A DNA stretch of 64,000 bases from contig JBFLXY010000004.1 in NCBI GenBank assembly GCA_040757055.1, forward strand, positions 62,001 to 126,000. The letters are read 5' to 3'. A program made the position numbers and the translations under genes. The stretch comes from JAJZRJ01 sp040757055. Lineage in GTDB: Bacteria > Desulfobacterota > Desulfobulbia > Desulfobulbales > Desulfurivibrionaceae. The notes under the pieces were generated by a model, which ran no database searches, was not told where the DNA came from, and saw only the letters and a program-made list of their open reading frames with translations. Below are positions 18,044 to 26,969 of the stretch, piece by piece (positions within the stretch are counted from its first letter, which is position 1; each line of letters starts with the position of its first letter).

Positions 18044-18976
18044 GTGCAGCATCCGCGTACCATCATCGTCCTGCTTCTGCTCCTTTGCCTGCCCTTTGCC
18101 GCGGCCTGCGGCCTCATGTCGAAAGGCGGGCCCGGGCCCGCCGACCCTGCCCCCGGCAAGACAAAGCTCTCCGGCGTGCAGATCGACGAACTGGTGCGCG
18201 GCAATACCCTGCTGATGGAGGAATACGGCATCAAGGCCAAGGTGGAACTCCACCCCAACGGCACGCTGCGCGCCTTCAAGCAGGACATGAGCGACCAGAC
18301 CCGCGGCACCTGGGCCATTGAGGAGGACACCCTCTGCATGAAATTCAAACGGTGGGGCGCGGGTGATGAACTCTGCTACGCGATCTACAAGGTCGGGGAA
18401 GAGTACCACCAGTATGCCGCCACCGGTCTTCTGGCCAGCCGCTTCACCGTGGCCACCGGTGTGAGCAACGACCCGGTCACGGTCAAGGCGCGACGTCCGC
18501 ATCAGACCGACGAGCCGGCCAAGGGTCCGGCCAGGGCCGCGGCCACCGACCAGCCCAACGTGGTGGCGGCGGAACCGGCTCCCGGTCCGGCGATCCAGGA
18601 ATCGACCAGCCGCTCGTACAACCCCGAACTGGCCCGCCGCGACCTCACCGCCATCTACCGCGACATGACCCAGGACTGTCCGGGCTGCAACCTGGCCAAC
18701 ATCAACCTGGCCAACGCCAACCTGATGCGGGCCAACCTCGCCGGGGCGAATCTTTCCGGCGCCAACCTTGCCGGCGCCAACCTCAAGTGGGCCAACCTCA
18801 AGGGCGCCAACCTTGCCGGCGCCAATCTGACCAGGGCCAACCTCGCCGGCGCGGAACTGGCCGGCGCCAACCTGGAGCGCGCCGACCTCACCGGCGCCAG
18901 CCTCACCAAGGCGAATCTGCGGGGGGCCAGCATCGGAGGCGCCATCGGCATCAACCTGAAAGATGCCCTCCGCTAG
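18044..18976 (+). CDS. Pentapeptide-repeat lipoprotein
   Basis: This 310-residue protein begins with a lipoprotein signal (LLLLLCLPFAAAC, lipid Cys at residue 22) after a GTG start. Residues about 40-150 form a globular domain with GTWAIEEDTLCMKFKRW, like the small secreted domains that sense or store calcium or act as inhibitors. The C-terminal part, from about residue 220, is a run of roughly 14 A(N/D)LxxAN-type pentapeptides, which fold as a right-handed square beta-helix. A Cys pair (CPGC) sits where the repeats begin. The DNA of the repeat region is itself repetitive (GGCGCCAACCT units). Function unknown; likely outer-membrane or periplasmic scaffold. Confidence 0.85.
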   Translation: MQHPRTIIVLLLLLCLPFAAACGLMSKGGPGPADPAPGKTKLSGVQIDELVRGNTLLMEEYGIKAKVELHPNGTLRAFKQDMSDQTRGTWAIEEDTLCMKFKRWGAGDELCYAIYKVGEEYHQYAATGLLASRFTVATGVSNDPVTVKARRPHQTDEPAKGPARAAATDQPNVVAAEPAPGPAIQESTSRSYNPELARRDLTAIYRDMTQDCPGCNLANINLANANLMRANLAGANLSGANLAGANLKWANLKGANLAGANLTRANLAGAELAGANLERADLTGASLTKANLRGASIGGAIGINLKDALR

Positions 18977-19033
18977 CCGCGGCTCATGACGGCCGCGGCG
19001 TCAGGAGAGGGTGACGGCTGCCGCGCAAGGCGG

Positions 19034-19419
19034 CTATTTGCAGCGGCGGACTTTGGCCCGGGCCGGCGCGGCCAGCCCGAAAAGCCAGGAAAAACCGAAA
19101 TAGAGCCACCGCCAGCGGCCATACCGTTCCACTACCCGATCGGCGCAGCGGCAGCAGTAACAGACATGCGCCGAATCGCGCTCCTCGCCCAGAAATTTCG
19201 CGTCATGCATCAGAAAAATATGGGAATTCTTACGGGCACAGGCGGTGCAGAGCCAGCGGGCCCTGCCATCGATCTTCCATTGCAGCACAGCAACACCTCT
19301 TCGCGCGAACACGATCTTTTAAAGGTCCAGCCGTTTCTGGCGCGTTGGAGAACGAACTCGGCCGCGCCATACGGATCGTCCAAGCAGCGTATCGGCAGGG
19401 TGCCGGCAATCTTGAACAT
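19034..19419 (-). pseudogene. Cys-rich small protein gene, apparently frameshifted
   Basis: Two overlapping frames together look like one protein. From ATG 19419 one frame gives MFKIAGTLPIRCLDDPYGAAEF and runs to about 19320; the -1 frame then gives VFARRGVAVLQWKIDG and continues through two CxxC-type pairs (CTAC, CYCC) to a stop at 19034. One extra A in the AAAA run near 19322-19326 would join them smoothly. The second part can also start alone at a GTG (19312, 92 residues). Either a sequencing error, a true frameshift mutation, or a shorter gene is possible. I do not recognise the family; the Cys pairs and the basic hydrophobic C-terminus suggest a small metal-binding membrane protein. Confidence 0.4.
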
Positions 19420-19511
19420 GGTGGCCACGGCCAGCGCCGGCCCTGGCGCGCCATGCTCAGAAAATGGCTGCACATCGGCCTTCTGTCCATTTTCCCTTCC
19501 GGCAGCAGCCC

Positions 19512-20606
19512 ATGGCTGAATTGACCCGGATTGCCGCGCTCTTTGCCGGAGGAAAGGGCATTCTCGCCGTCCATCCCCACGGCAACGGCAACGTCAACGA
19601 TACCTATCTGGTGCAGACGGCGGGCGGACCGCCCTTCATCCTCCAGCGCCTCAACGCCCGGGTCTTCCACGACCCGGCCGCGATCATGCACAACCTGCGG
19701 CACATCAGCCGCCACCTGGCCCGCCACTGTGCCGCTGCTCCCTCCTCTGCCTGCTGGCGGGTGGTCGAGCCGCTGGCCACCGCCGGCGGGCAGGACGTGC
19801 ATGCCGACGCCGCTGGCAACTGGTGGCGGGCCCTCTCCTATATCGACAACGCCGTGGCCTTCGACACCGTTCAGGACTCCAACCATGCCCGGGAAATCGG
19901 CCGGGCCCTCGGCCTCTTCCAGCGCCAGCTGGCGGACCTCGACCCTGGCCTGCTCCGCGACACCCTGCCCGGCTTCCACGTCACCCCCCGCTATCTTGCC
20001 GCCTGTCATGCCGCCCTGGCAGCCGCTTCCCCCAAAAACACGCCGGAGATCGCCTGCTGCCGCACCTGCATCGAGCAGGCTGCCCCGCGGATCAACACGC
20101 TCGAAAAGGCGCGGGCCGCCGGGGTTGCCCAGGAACGGGTCATCCACGGCGACCCCAAGGTGGCCAATATCCTCCTGGACCGCGACAGCGGCCGGGCCGC
20201 GGCCCTGATCGACCTGGACACGGTCAAGCCAGGGCTGCCGCATTACGACGTGGGCGACTGCCTGCGCTCCGCCTGCAACCCCCTGGGCGAGGAGGCGGGC
20301 AACCCGGCGGCGGTGCGCTTTGACCTCGACATCAGCGAGGCGATCCTCCGCGGCTACCTCGCCGAGGCGGCCACCTTCCTCAGCCAGGCGGAAATAGCCC
20401 TCTTCCCCGATGCCGCCTGGCTCATCGCCATTGAGCTGGGGCTGCGTTTCTTCACCGATTTTCTTGACGGCAATGTCTATTTCAAGACAAGCCACCCGGA
20501 ACAGAATCTCCATCGCGCCCTGGTCCAGTTCCATCTGGCCGCCGCCATCGCCAGCCAGGAAAAGGACCTGCGCCGCCTGGTGGCAGCACTTGCCCGACAG
20601 GGTTAA
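19512..20606 (+). CDS. Aminoglycoside phosphotransferase/kinase-like family protein
   Basis: This 364-residue protein has the APH/choline kinase-like fold. HGNGNVNDTYLVQ near residue 22 is the nucleotide-binding loop, ERVIHGDPKVANILLD (about residues 212-227) is the catalytic Brenner motif with the Asp base, and ALIDLDTVKPG supplies the metal-binding Asp. Proteins of this type near sugar genes are often N-acetylhexosamine 1-kinases or ecdysteroid-kinase-like. ATG 19512 is preferred; an upstream start at 19464 is in frame. No pathway partner is adjacent. Confidence 0.85.
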   Translation: MAELTRIAALFAGGKGILAVHPHGNGNVNDTYLVQTAGGPPFILQRLNARVFHDPAAIMHNLRHISRHLARHCAAAPSSACWRVVEPLATAGGQDVHADAAGNWWRALSYIDNAVAFDTVQDSNHAREIGRALGLFQRQLADLDPGLLRDTLPGFHVTPRYLAACHAALAAASPKNTPEIACCRTCIEQAAPRINTLEKARAAGVAQERVIHGDPKVANILLDRDSGRAAALIDLDTVKPGLPHYDVGDCLRSACNPLGEEAGNPAAVRFDLDISEAILRGYLAEAATFLSQAEIALFPDAAWLIAIELGLRFFTDFLDGNVYFKTSHPEQNLHRALVQFHLAAAIASQEKDLRRLVAALARQG

Positions 20607-20746
20607 CTCAAAAATCCCGACAGGCGCCGTGTCCGCCGCCTTTCCGCTGCCGGCCGCTTCCAGAAGCCCTTCGCCGGGGGCCATGGCTTTTTGACGGAAC
20701 CGCCTTATAGTATGAGCAGGACAGAAGATCAAAGGAGGTGACTTCC

Positions 20747-21070
20747 ATGACAGCCCGAACCATACTCATGCAGTTGGCGGAAAACAATCTGCTGCATACG
20801 GATCGGCTTGGCTCCCTGCGCTATTTTGGCGGCGCCATGGAACGTTCGCTCGGAGAGATGAACCACGACCTCGACGAGGTCAGTGACTTTTTCTGCGGAT
20901 GCACCGACGAGTGGTGCCTGAGCGCCGAACATGTCGCAGACATCCTGGAAAACCAACTCTTCTCGGTGAGCGAACCCCGCTGGGGCTCTGAGGAGCAGAG
21001 CCGGCGGCTGAAGAATCTCCGTTGCCGCCTGCACCGCTTCTACGACAGCAAGAGCTGTTGCTGCCAGTAA
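20747..21070 (+). CDS. Small Cys-rich hypothetical protein
   Basis: This 107-residue protein is not one I recognise. AAAGGAGG lies nine bases before ATG 20747; a GTG three codons upstream is also in frame. It carries FFCGCTDEWC in the middle and ends SKSCCCQ, which would suit metal or redox binding. The first half is helical and acidic. It is a single gene with its own strong terminator, facing the RND efflux operon. Confidence 0.75.
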   Translation: MTARTILMQLAENNLLHTDRLGSLRYFGGAMERSLGEMNHDLDEVSDFFCGCTDEWCLSAEHVADILENQLFSVSEPRWGSEEQSRRLKNLRCRLHRFYDSKSCCCQ

Positions 21071-21098
21071 ACCACAGGGTTGAGCCGATCCACCCCGA

Positions 21099-21122
21099 GG
21101 CGGCCGCAAGGCCGCCTTTTTT
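21099..21122 (+). terminator. Rho-independent terminator
   Basis: GGCGGCC and GGCCGCC form a 7-bp stem around a GCAA tetraloop, followed by six T. Confidence 0.92.
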
Positions 21123-21137
21123 GCTCATGAATCCGAC

Positions 21138-24100
21138 TCAGCCCCCAGCGCCGCCGGCCGTATCATGCTGATGGCGGCGCAGCAGATAGTAGAGCACCGG
21201 CACCGCCATACGGCTGATGAGGAGCGACGCCACCTCGCCGAACATGAGCGCAATGGCGAGCCCCTGGAAAATGGGGTCGGCCAGGATCACCGAGGCGCCC
21301 ACCACCACGGCCAGCGCCGTGAGCAGCATGGGCCGGAAGCGGATGGCGCCCGCCTCCACCACCGCCTCGCTGAGTGGCAGGCCATGGCTGATCCGCAGCT
21401 CGATGAAATCCACCAGGATGATGGAGTTGCGCACCACGATGCCGGCACCGGCCATGAAGCCGATCATGGAGGTGGCGGTGAAAAAGGCGCCAAAGGCCCA
21501 GTGGGCCGGCAGGATGCCGATGAGGGAAAAGGGAATGGCCGCCATCACCACCAAAGGCACCCAATAGTCCTTGAACCAGCCCACCATGAGCATGTAGATC
21601 AGGATCATCACCGCGGCAAAGGCCAGGCCGAGGTCGCGGAAGACCTCCAGGGTGATGTGCCACTCGCCGTCCCACTTGACCGCAGGCTCGTCTTCGACAA
21701 AGGGCTGGCGCAGGTTGTAGACCGGCACCTCCCGCCTTGTCCCGCCGTACTCCCGGCCATCCAAGGTGGCCAACTCCCGGTTCATGGCAAGGATCGCATA
21801 GACCGGACTTTCCGCCGCGCCGGCCACGTCGCCGGTCACGTAGATCACGGGCTTCAGGTTCTTGCGGTAGATCGGCTGGTCCATGGGCGCCTCGCGCACC
21901 TGCACCAGCTCCCGCACCGGCACCAGAACGCCGCCCGGCCCACTGCCCCGAAGCTGGAGGTTGAGCACCGTCTCGATCCTGGCCCGCTCCGCCCTGGGCA
22001 GGGCCAGGACCATGGGAATCGCCTCCTTGTCCCGCGGCTGATGGAACAGGTCAACCGACTGCCCGCCAATTGCAAGGCCTAAGGCGCGGACGATCTCGGC
22101 CTCGGCAATGCCGTGCAGGGCCGCCTTTTCCCGGTCGATGGCGACCACCGCCTTCTGCCGCGGCTCCTCCCGGTACCAGTCCACGTCGACCACGCCCGCG
22201 GTGGCCTGAAAAATCGCCTTCACCCGGCTGGCCAGTTTCTCCCGCATGGCATCGCTGGCGCCATAGACCTCGGCCACCAGGGTCTGCAGGACCGGCGGCC
22301 CCGGCGGCACCTCGGCCACCGCCACCGTGGCCCCGTACCTGGCCGCAATGGCCGCCACCTTCGGCCGCACCCGCTTGGCAATCTCATGGCTCTGGGCCGC
22401 GCGCTCCCCCTTGGGCAGGAGATTCACCTGGATATCGGCCAGTTGCGGCCCGCTGCGCAGGTAGTAATGGCGGACCAGGCCGTTGAAGTTGAACGGCGCG
22501 GCCGTTCCGGCATAGACCTGATAATCGCGGATCTCCGGTTCGCCGGCGATGGCTGCCGCCATCTCCCGCGCCACCATGGTCGTATGTTCCAGGGGCGAAC
22601 CCTCAGGCATGTCGAGCACGATCTGGAACTCGCTCTTGTTGTCGAAGGGCAGCATCTTGACCTTGACCCAGCCGAGAGAGACCAGGCCGCAGGAGGCCAC
22701 CAGCAGCCCGCCGATGATGGCGAAAAAGAGCGACCGGCTGCGCGCGTTCTCAAGCAGCGGCTCCATCACCCGGTGGTAAAGGCGGGTGAAAAAGTCGTCC
22801 GGCGCATGGTCGTGATCGGGTACCACGTCCCCGGCCGCCGGGACCGTGTGCCGCCGCAGCACCCGGATGGCGGCCCAGGGGGTCACGGTGAAGGCGATGA
22901 CCAAGGAAAAGAGCATGGCCGCGGCCGACCCCACCGGAATGGGCCGCATGTAGGGCCCCATCAGCCCGCCGACAAAGGCCATGGGCAAGATGGCGGCGAT
23001 CACCGCCCAGGTGGCGAGCACCGTCGGATTGCCCACCTCGCGCACCGCTGCCACCGCCACTTCCCGCAGCGGCCGTTCGCGATTCTCCGGCAGCCGCAGG
23101 TGGCGGACGATGTTCTCCACCACCACGATGGCGTCGTCCACCAGGATGCCGATGGAAAAAATCAGGGCAAAGAGGGTGATGCGGTTCAGGGTGTAGCCGT
23201 AGAGGTAGAAGAGCAGCAGGGTCAGGGCCAGGGTGGAGGGAATGGCCAGGACCACGATGAGCGACTCGCGCCAGCCGAGGAAAAAGAGGATCAGGAGCGC
23301 CACGCCGAAGACGGCGATTCCCATGTGCAGGAGCAGTTCGTTGGATTTTTCCGCCGCGGTCTCGCCGTAGTCGCGGGTCACGGTCACCCCGACCTCGGCC
23401 GGGATGAGGGTGCCCTTCAGTCCCTCCACCTTGGCGAGCACCTCCTCCACCACGTGGACCGCGTTGGCCCCGGGCCGCTTGGCCACCGAAAGGGTCACCG
23501 CCGCCTCTTCCGGCCGGCCGTGGCCCTGGCCGAAAAGGACGTAGCAGACCGGCTCCTCCGGGCCGTCGGTGATGGTCGCCACCTCGTCGAGATAGACCGG
23601 CCGGTTGCCGTGGACGCCGACCACGATCCGCCCCACCTCCCGGGCCGAGGCGAGGAACTCGCCGGCGGTGATTTCCACCTCCCGGTTCAGGGACTGGAGG
23701 CGGCCGGCATGGAGGCTGCGGTTTGCCTGCTGGAGCATGGGGGCCACATCGTTTACACTCAGCCCCCGCGCCGCCAGGCGCAACGGATCGAGCTGGACGC
23801 GGATCTCCCGCTTGGTCCCGCCGATCAGCCGGGTCTCGGCCACGGCGTGGATGTTCTTCACCGCGTCGTCCACCTGGGCCGCGAGGCGCCGCAGGATAAA
23901 GTGGTCGTAACGGCTGCTGTGGAAGGTGAGGGCCAGCACCGGCACGTCGTCGATGGTGTGGGGCTTGATGAGCGGCGGCGAGACCCCCTGCGGGATGCGG
24001 TCGAAGTTGGTGGCCAGCTTCTGGTTGAGCCGGACAATGGCGTCCTCGAGCTTTTCCCCGACGTAAAAGCGGGCCACCAGCAGGCTCTGGCCCGGCATGG

Positions 24101-24386
24101 AGGTGGAATAGATGTATTCCACGCCGGGCAGTTCGTAGAGCAGCTTTTCCATGGGGATGGAGACGCGCTGCTCCACCTCCTGGGGGGTGGCGCCGGGCAT
24201 GGCCACCAGGACGTCGATCATCGGCACCTTGATCTGCGGCTCCTCCTCGCGGGGGAGCATGACCACGGCCATGATGCCGAGCAGCAGGGAAGCGATGATG
24301 CCGATGGGGGTGAGCTTGGAGTCGACGAAGAGACCGGCAAGCCGGCCGGCAAACCCCTCTGGCGGCTTGGCAGAGGGCGCGGTCAC
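21138..24386 (-). CDS. RND efflux transporter permease
   Basis: This 1082-residue protein is the inner-membrane proton antiporter of a tripartite RND pump. It has the family's internal two-fold repeat: each half has one membrane helix, a large periplasmic domain, then five or six helices. The TM4 block GILVDDAIVVVENI with the proton-relay Asp pair is intact, and a matching NSIILVDFIE lies in the second half. MPGATPQEVEQRVSIPMEKLL is the usual N-terminal porter signature. It starts with GTG overlapping the adaptor's stop (GTGA). Relatives with DxP-less metal sites and EEEPQIKVP near residue 48 are mostly multidrug or solvent pumps; the substrate cannot be fixed. Confidence 0.95.
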   Translation of the reverse strand: MTAPSAKPPEGFAGRLAGLFVDSKLTPIGIIASLLLGIMAVVMLPREEEPQIKVPMIDVLVAMPGATPQEVEQRVSIPMEKLLYELPGVEYIYSTSMPGQSLLVARFYVGEKLEDAIVRLNQKLATNFDRIPQGVSPPLIKPHTIDDVPVLALTFHSSRYDHFILRRLAAQVDDAVKNIHAVAETRLIGGTKREIRVQLDPLRLAARGLSVNDVAPMLQQANRSLHAGRLQSLNREVEITAGEFLASAREVGRIVVGVHGNRPVYLDEVATITDGPEEPVCYVLFGQGHGRPEEAAVTLSVAKRPGANAVHVVEEVLAKVEGLKGTLIPAEVGVTVTRDYGETAAEKSNELLLHMGIAVFGVALLILFFLGWRESLIVVLAIPSTLALTLLLFYLYGYTLNRITLFALIFSIGILVDDAIVVVENIVRHLRLPENRERPLREVAVAAVREVGNPTVLATWAVIAAILPMAFVGGLMGPYMRPIPVGSAAAMLFSLVIAFTVTPWAAIRVLRRHTVPAAGDVVPDHDHAPDDFFTRLYHRVMEPLLENARSRSLFFAIIGGLLVASCGLVSLGWVKVKMLPFDNKSEFQIVLDMPEGSPLEHTTMVAREMAAAIAGEPEIRDYQVYAGTAAPFNFNGLVRHYYLRSGPQLADIQVNLLPKGERAAQSHEIAKRVRPKVAAIAARYGATVAVAEVPPGPPVLQTLVAEVYGASDAMREKLASRVKAIFQATAGVVDVDWYREEPRQKAVVAIDREKAALHGIAEAEIVRALGLAIGGQSVDLFHQPRDKEAIPMVLALPRAERARIETVLNLQLRGSGPGGVLVPVRELVQVREAPMDQPIYRKNLKPVIYVTGDVAGAAESPVYAILAMNRELATLDGREYGGTRREVPVYNLRQPFVEDEPAVKWDGEWHITLEVFRDLGLAFAAVMILIYMLMVGWFKDYWVPLVVMAAIPFSLIGILPAHWAFGAFFTATSMIGFMAGAGIVVRNSIILVDFIELRISHGLPLSEAVVEAGAIRFRPMLLTALAVVVGASVILADPIFQGLAIALMFGEVASLLISRMAVPVLYYLLRRHQHDTAGGAGG

Positions 24387-25429
24387 GGCGCGGCGACCTT
24401 CACCGGCTGGCCGTCAACCAGGCGGCCGCTCTCCCGCGCCACCACCTGCTCGCCGGGAGTGAGGCCGGAGAGGATCTCGACCCGGCCGTCGCGGCGCTCG
24501 CCGCTGCGGACCAGGCGCAGGCGGGCCTTGCCTTCCTGCACCACAAAGAGGCGCTCCATCTGCCCCTGCACCGTGACCGCCGCCTCCGGCACGAAGAGCG
24601 AGGCTGCCTCGCCATCCGGCAGCGCCACCCGGGCGAACTGGCCCGGCCGCAGCGAGGCGGCGGCAGCGAGATTGATTTTCACCGTGGCCGAGCGGGAAAG
24701 GGCATCTGGCGCCGGCGAGAGTTCGGCAATGGTGCCGGAGCCGGCAAAGCCGGCGGCCGGCACCTGCACCGGCAACGGCTCACCCACCTTGAGCCGGGCC
24801 ACCAGCGCCTCCGGCACCTGGGCCACGGCCTGCAGCCGGCTGCCGTCTTCCAGCACCAGCAGCGGCATGCCCACGGTGGCAAGGTCGCCGGCCTTGACGA
24901 ACTTCCGGGTCACCACCCCGGCAAAAGGCGCGGTGACGACGGTGTAGCCGTGCATGGCCTGCGCCTCGCGGTAAGCGGCATCGGCCACTCGCCAGGCATC
25001 CTCCAGCGCCTTTACTCCTTCGCGGGTGGCGGCCTCCTTGGCAAGCAGCCGCTGTTCCCGCTCCAGATTCCGCCTGGCCTGAACTCGCTGGGCCTCGGCC
25101 TGGGCCAGACGGGCTCCGATCTCGCCAGCCGCGATCCGCACCAGCAGGCCACCGCGCGGCACAGCCGCGCCAAGGGTCACCGGCACTTCAGCGATCACGC
25201 CGGTCGCCTTGGCGGCAATGGCGGCCCGCTGCACCGCCTCCACCGTGGCGGCCACCTCCTGCTGCCGGCCGGCGGGCTCAGTGGCCACCGTGACCACCGC
25301 CACCTGTTCCGTGGGCAATGATTTGTCTTCCGGTGCCCGTTCCCTGCATGCAGGCTGCACCAGCAGAAAAAAGAGCCCCAGAACACACACGGCGGATCGA
25401 CAACGCATGACGTGGGTACCTCGTGTCAT
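24383..25429 (-). CDS. RND efflux periplasmic adaptor subunit (lipoprotein)
   Basis: This 348-residue membrane-fusion protein links the RND permease to the outer-membrane channel. It has a lipoprotein signal (LGLFFLLVQPAC) and the split lipoyl/barrel-sandwich domain (VAATVEAVQRAAIAAKATGVI and YTVVTAPFAGVVTRKFV), with a coiled-coil hairpin between them (RLAQAEAQRVQARRNLE). The C-terminal beta barrel and membrane-proximal domain are complete. The ATG at 25429 lies one base after the TAA of the TolC gene; a second ATG at 25408 (MRCRS) is also possible. It is coupled to the permease by GTGA. Confidence 0.93.
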   Translation of the reverse strand: MTRGTHVMRCRSAVCVLGLFFLLVQPACRERAPEDKSLPTEQVAVVTVATEPAGRQQEVAATVEAVQRAAIAAKATGVIAEVPVTLGAAVPRGGLLVRIAAGEIGARLAQAEAQRVQARRNLEREQRLLAKEAATREGVKALEDAWRVADAAYREAQAMHGYTVVTAPFAGVVTRKFVKAGDLATVGMPLLVLEDGSRLQAVAQVPEALVARLKVGEPLPVQVPAAGFAGSGTIAELSPAPDALSRSATVKINLAAAASLRPGQFARVALPDGEAASLFVPEAAVTVQGQMERLFVVQEGKARLRLVRSGERRDGRVEILSGLTPGEQVVARESGRLVDGQPVKVAAP

Positions 25430-25430
25430 T

Positions 25431-26795
25431 TTACTGACTGACTCCACCGGCAGGGCCGGCCTCCTCGAACTGCGGCAGTCCGAGGGCCCGGCGCAGATCC
25501 GCCAGGGCGATCCGCCGGGCGGTCTCCGCCACGGTGCGCCGCACCATGGCCTCGGTCAGCCGGTTCTCCACGGCGATGAGATCCGCGGCCAGCACCACAC
25601 CTTCGCCAAAACGGAGCCGATTGATGCGGGCGCTCTCCTGGGCCTGCTCCACGCTCTTGCTGCTGACCTCAAGCCGTTCCTGCGCCTCCTGCCAGGCGGC
25701 TTCGGCCTGCTGTACCTCAAGGGCGATGGCCAGCTCCACCTTGCGTTTGCGTTCCTGGGCCTCAAGCAGCATGGCGGACGCCCGGGCCACCTCGGCGCTG
25801 GTCTGGCGACCGTTGAAGAGGTTCAGTTGCACCCGCACCCCAGCTTCCCAGGCATCGCCGGAGCCGTCCAGCTCATATCCCTTGTCCACGCCGTAGCCGG
25901 CATAACCGTCCACCGTGGGATAATAGCCGGCCGTGGCCTGGCGCACCCGGTTTTGGGCCGCCCGGATGAGCGCCTCGACCCCCTGCAGTTCAGGCCGGCG
26001 CTCGGGAGAACGATCCGGCGGCGCCCCCTGTTGCGCACCGCCCTGCGGCTCCAGCACCACCTCGCCGCCAGCCAGCCCCAGCAAGTGGAGAAAAATCCGC
26101 TGCCCAACGGTGAGGGCATGGCGGGCCTGAACCAGATTTTCCCTGGCCCTGGCGTGCTGCACCTCCAGATCGAGCAGGTCGGCCTTGAGCAGCACGCCTT
26201 CAGCATGGCGGGCCTGGGCCACGGCCAGCGCGGCGCCGGTTGCCTCGGTCGCGGCCTGCTGCGCCCGGATCATCCCTTCCTGCTGCAGCACCAGGTTGAA
26301 GGCCCGCACCACCTCGAAGGCGAGCTGGGCATCCACGCTGGCCCGCTCCATGCGGGCGGCGAGTTCCTGGGCCTGGGCGGCGTCGAGCCCGGCCCAATCG
26401 CGACCGCCACTGAAGAGGCGGTAGCTCAGGCGCACCCCGAGGTTGAGGTTGTCGGTCTGGCCGGGGTGGTTGAAATCGATGCCCTGGTGGAACTTCCCCT
26501 GGTTGAGGATGTTGCCGAAGGAGAGCATGGGAATGGTGGTCTGGCTGTAGAGGGAGTTCACGTCCAGCCGCGGGAAGAAGGCCGCCCGCTCGGCGGCGAT
26601 GGCCGCCTGCGCCGCCGCGATCCGCGCCTGGCCGATCCTGGCGTCCGGACTGTGCGCCAGGGCAAAGCGCACCGCCGCCTCCGCCGTCCAGCGTGCCGGC
26701 ACCTCATCTTCGCCCGCGGCAGCGACCGCGGGCAGCACGACCATGGCAAGGGCAAGAACGATCGCGCGCCAGCCCGGCGGGAATCCCCTCTTCAT
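25431..26795 (-). CDS. TolC family outer membrane efflux protein
   Basis: This 454-residue outer-membrane channel is the first gene of the efflux operon. A signal peptide (IVLALAMVVLPAVAAAG) precedes the mature part, which has the two structural repeats of TolC proteins: long Ala/Gln/Glu-rich coiled coils (ARIAAAQAAIAAERAAFFPRL and RLSYRLFSGG, then LNLFNG in the second half). AGGAGG six bases before ATG 26795 decides the start over an upstream ATG at 26813. The order TolC-adaptor-permease, with stops and starts nearly touching, is a complete tripartite pump. Confidence 0.92.
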   Translation of the reverse strand: MKRGFPPGWRAIVLALAMVVLPAVAAAGEDEVPARWTAEAAVRFALAHSPDARIGQARIAAAQAAIAAERAAFFPRLDVNSLYSQTTIPMLSFGNILNQGKFHQGIDFNHPGQTDNLNLGVRLSYRLFSGGRDWAGLDAAQAQELAARMERASVDAQLAFEVVRAFNLVLQQEGMIRAQQAATEATGAALAVAQARHAEGVLLKADLLDLEVQHARARENLVQARHALTVGQRIFLHLLGLAGGEVVLEPQGGAQQGAPPDRSPERRPELQGVEALIRAAQNRVRQATAGYYPTVDGYAGYGVDKGYELDGSGDAWEAGVRVQLNLFNGRQTSAEVARASAMLLEAQERKRKVELAIALEVQQAEAAWQEAQERLEVSSKSVEQAQESARINRLRFGEGVVLAADLIAVENRLTEAMVRRTVAETARRIALADLRRALGLPQFEEAGPAGGVSQ

Positions 26796-26969
26796 GCTTC
26801 GCCTCCTGCCCAACTATAGCGGAAACAGGGAGAAAAGTCAGCGCCTTCGTGGACAGGACAACCGCCCCGCCTGCGGCAAAATGTCGCGCCGCCCCGGACG
26901 CCAGAGAAGGATGGCGTTCTCCGGCCAATATGGTATGAAAAAGGGAAACCATCACGAGACGCCTGCCCC

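Noticed and set aside
22113..24947. A 944-codon open frame on the plus strand opposite the RND efflux genes
   Set aside because: It is antisense to two clear genes, is rich in His, Arg, Gly and Asp, and has no domain. Such long shadow frames are usual in GC-rich DNA. The same holds for 2208-3812 and 61536-63680 on the minus strand.
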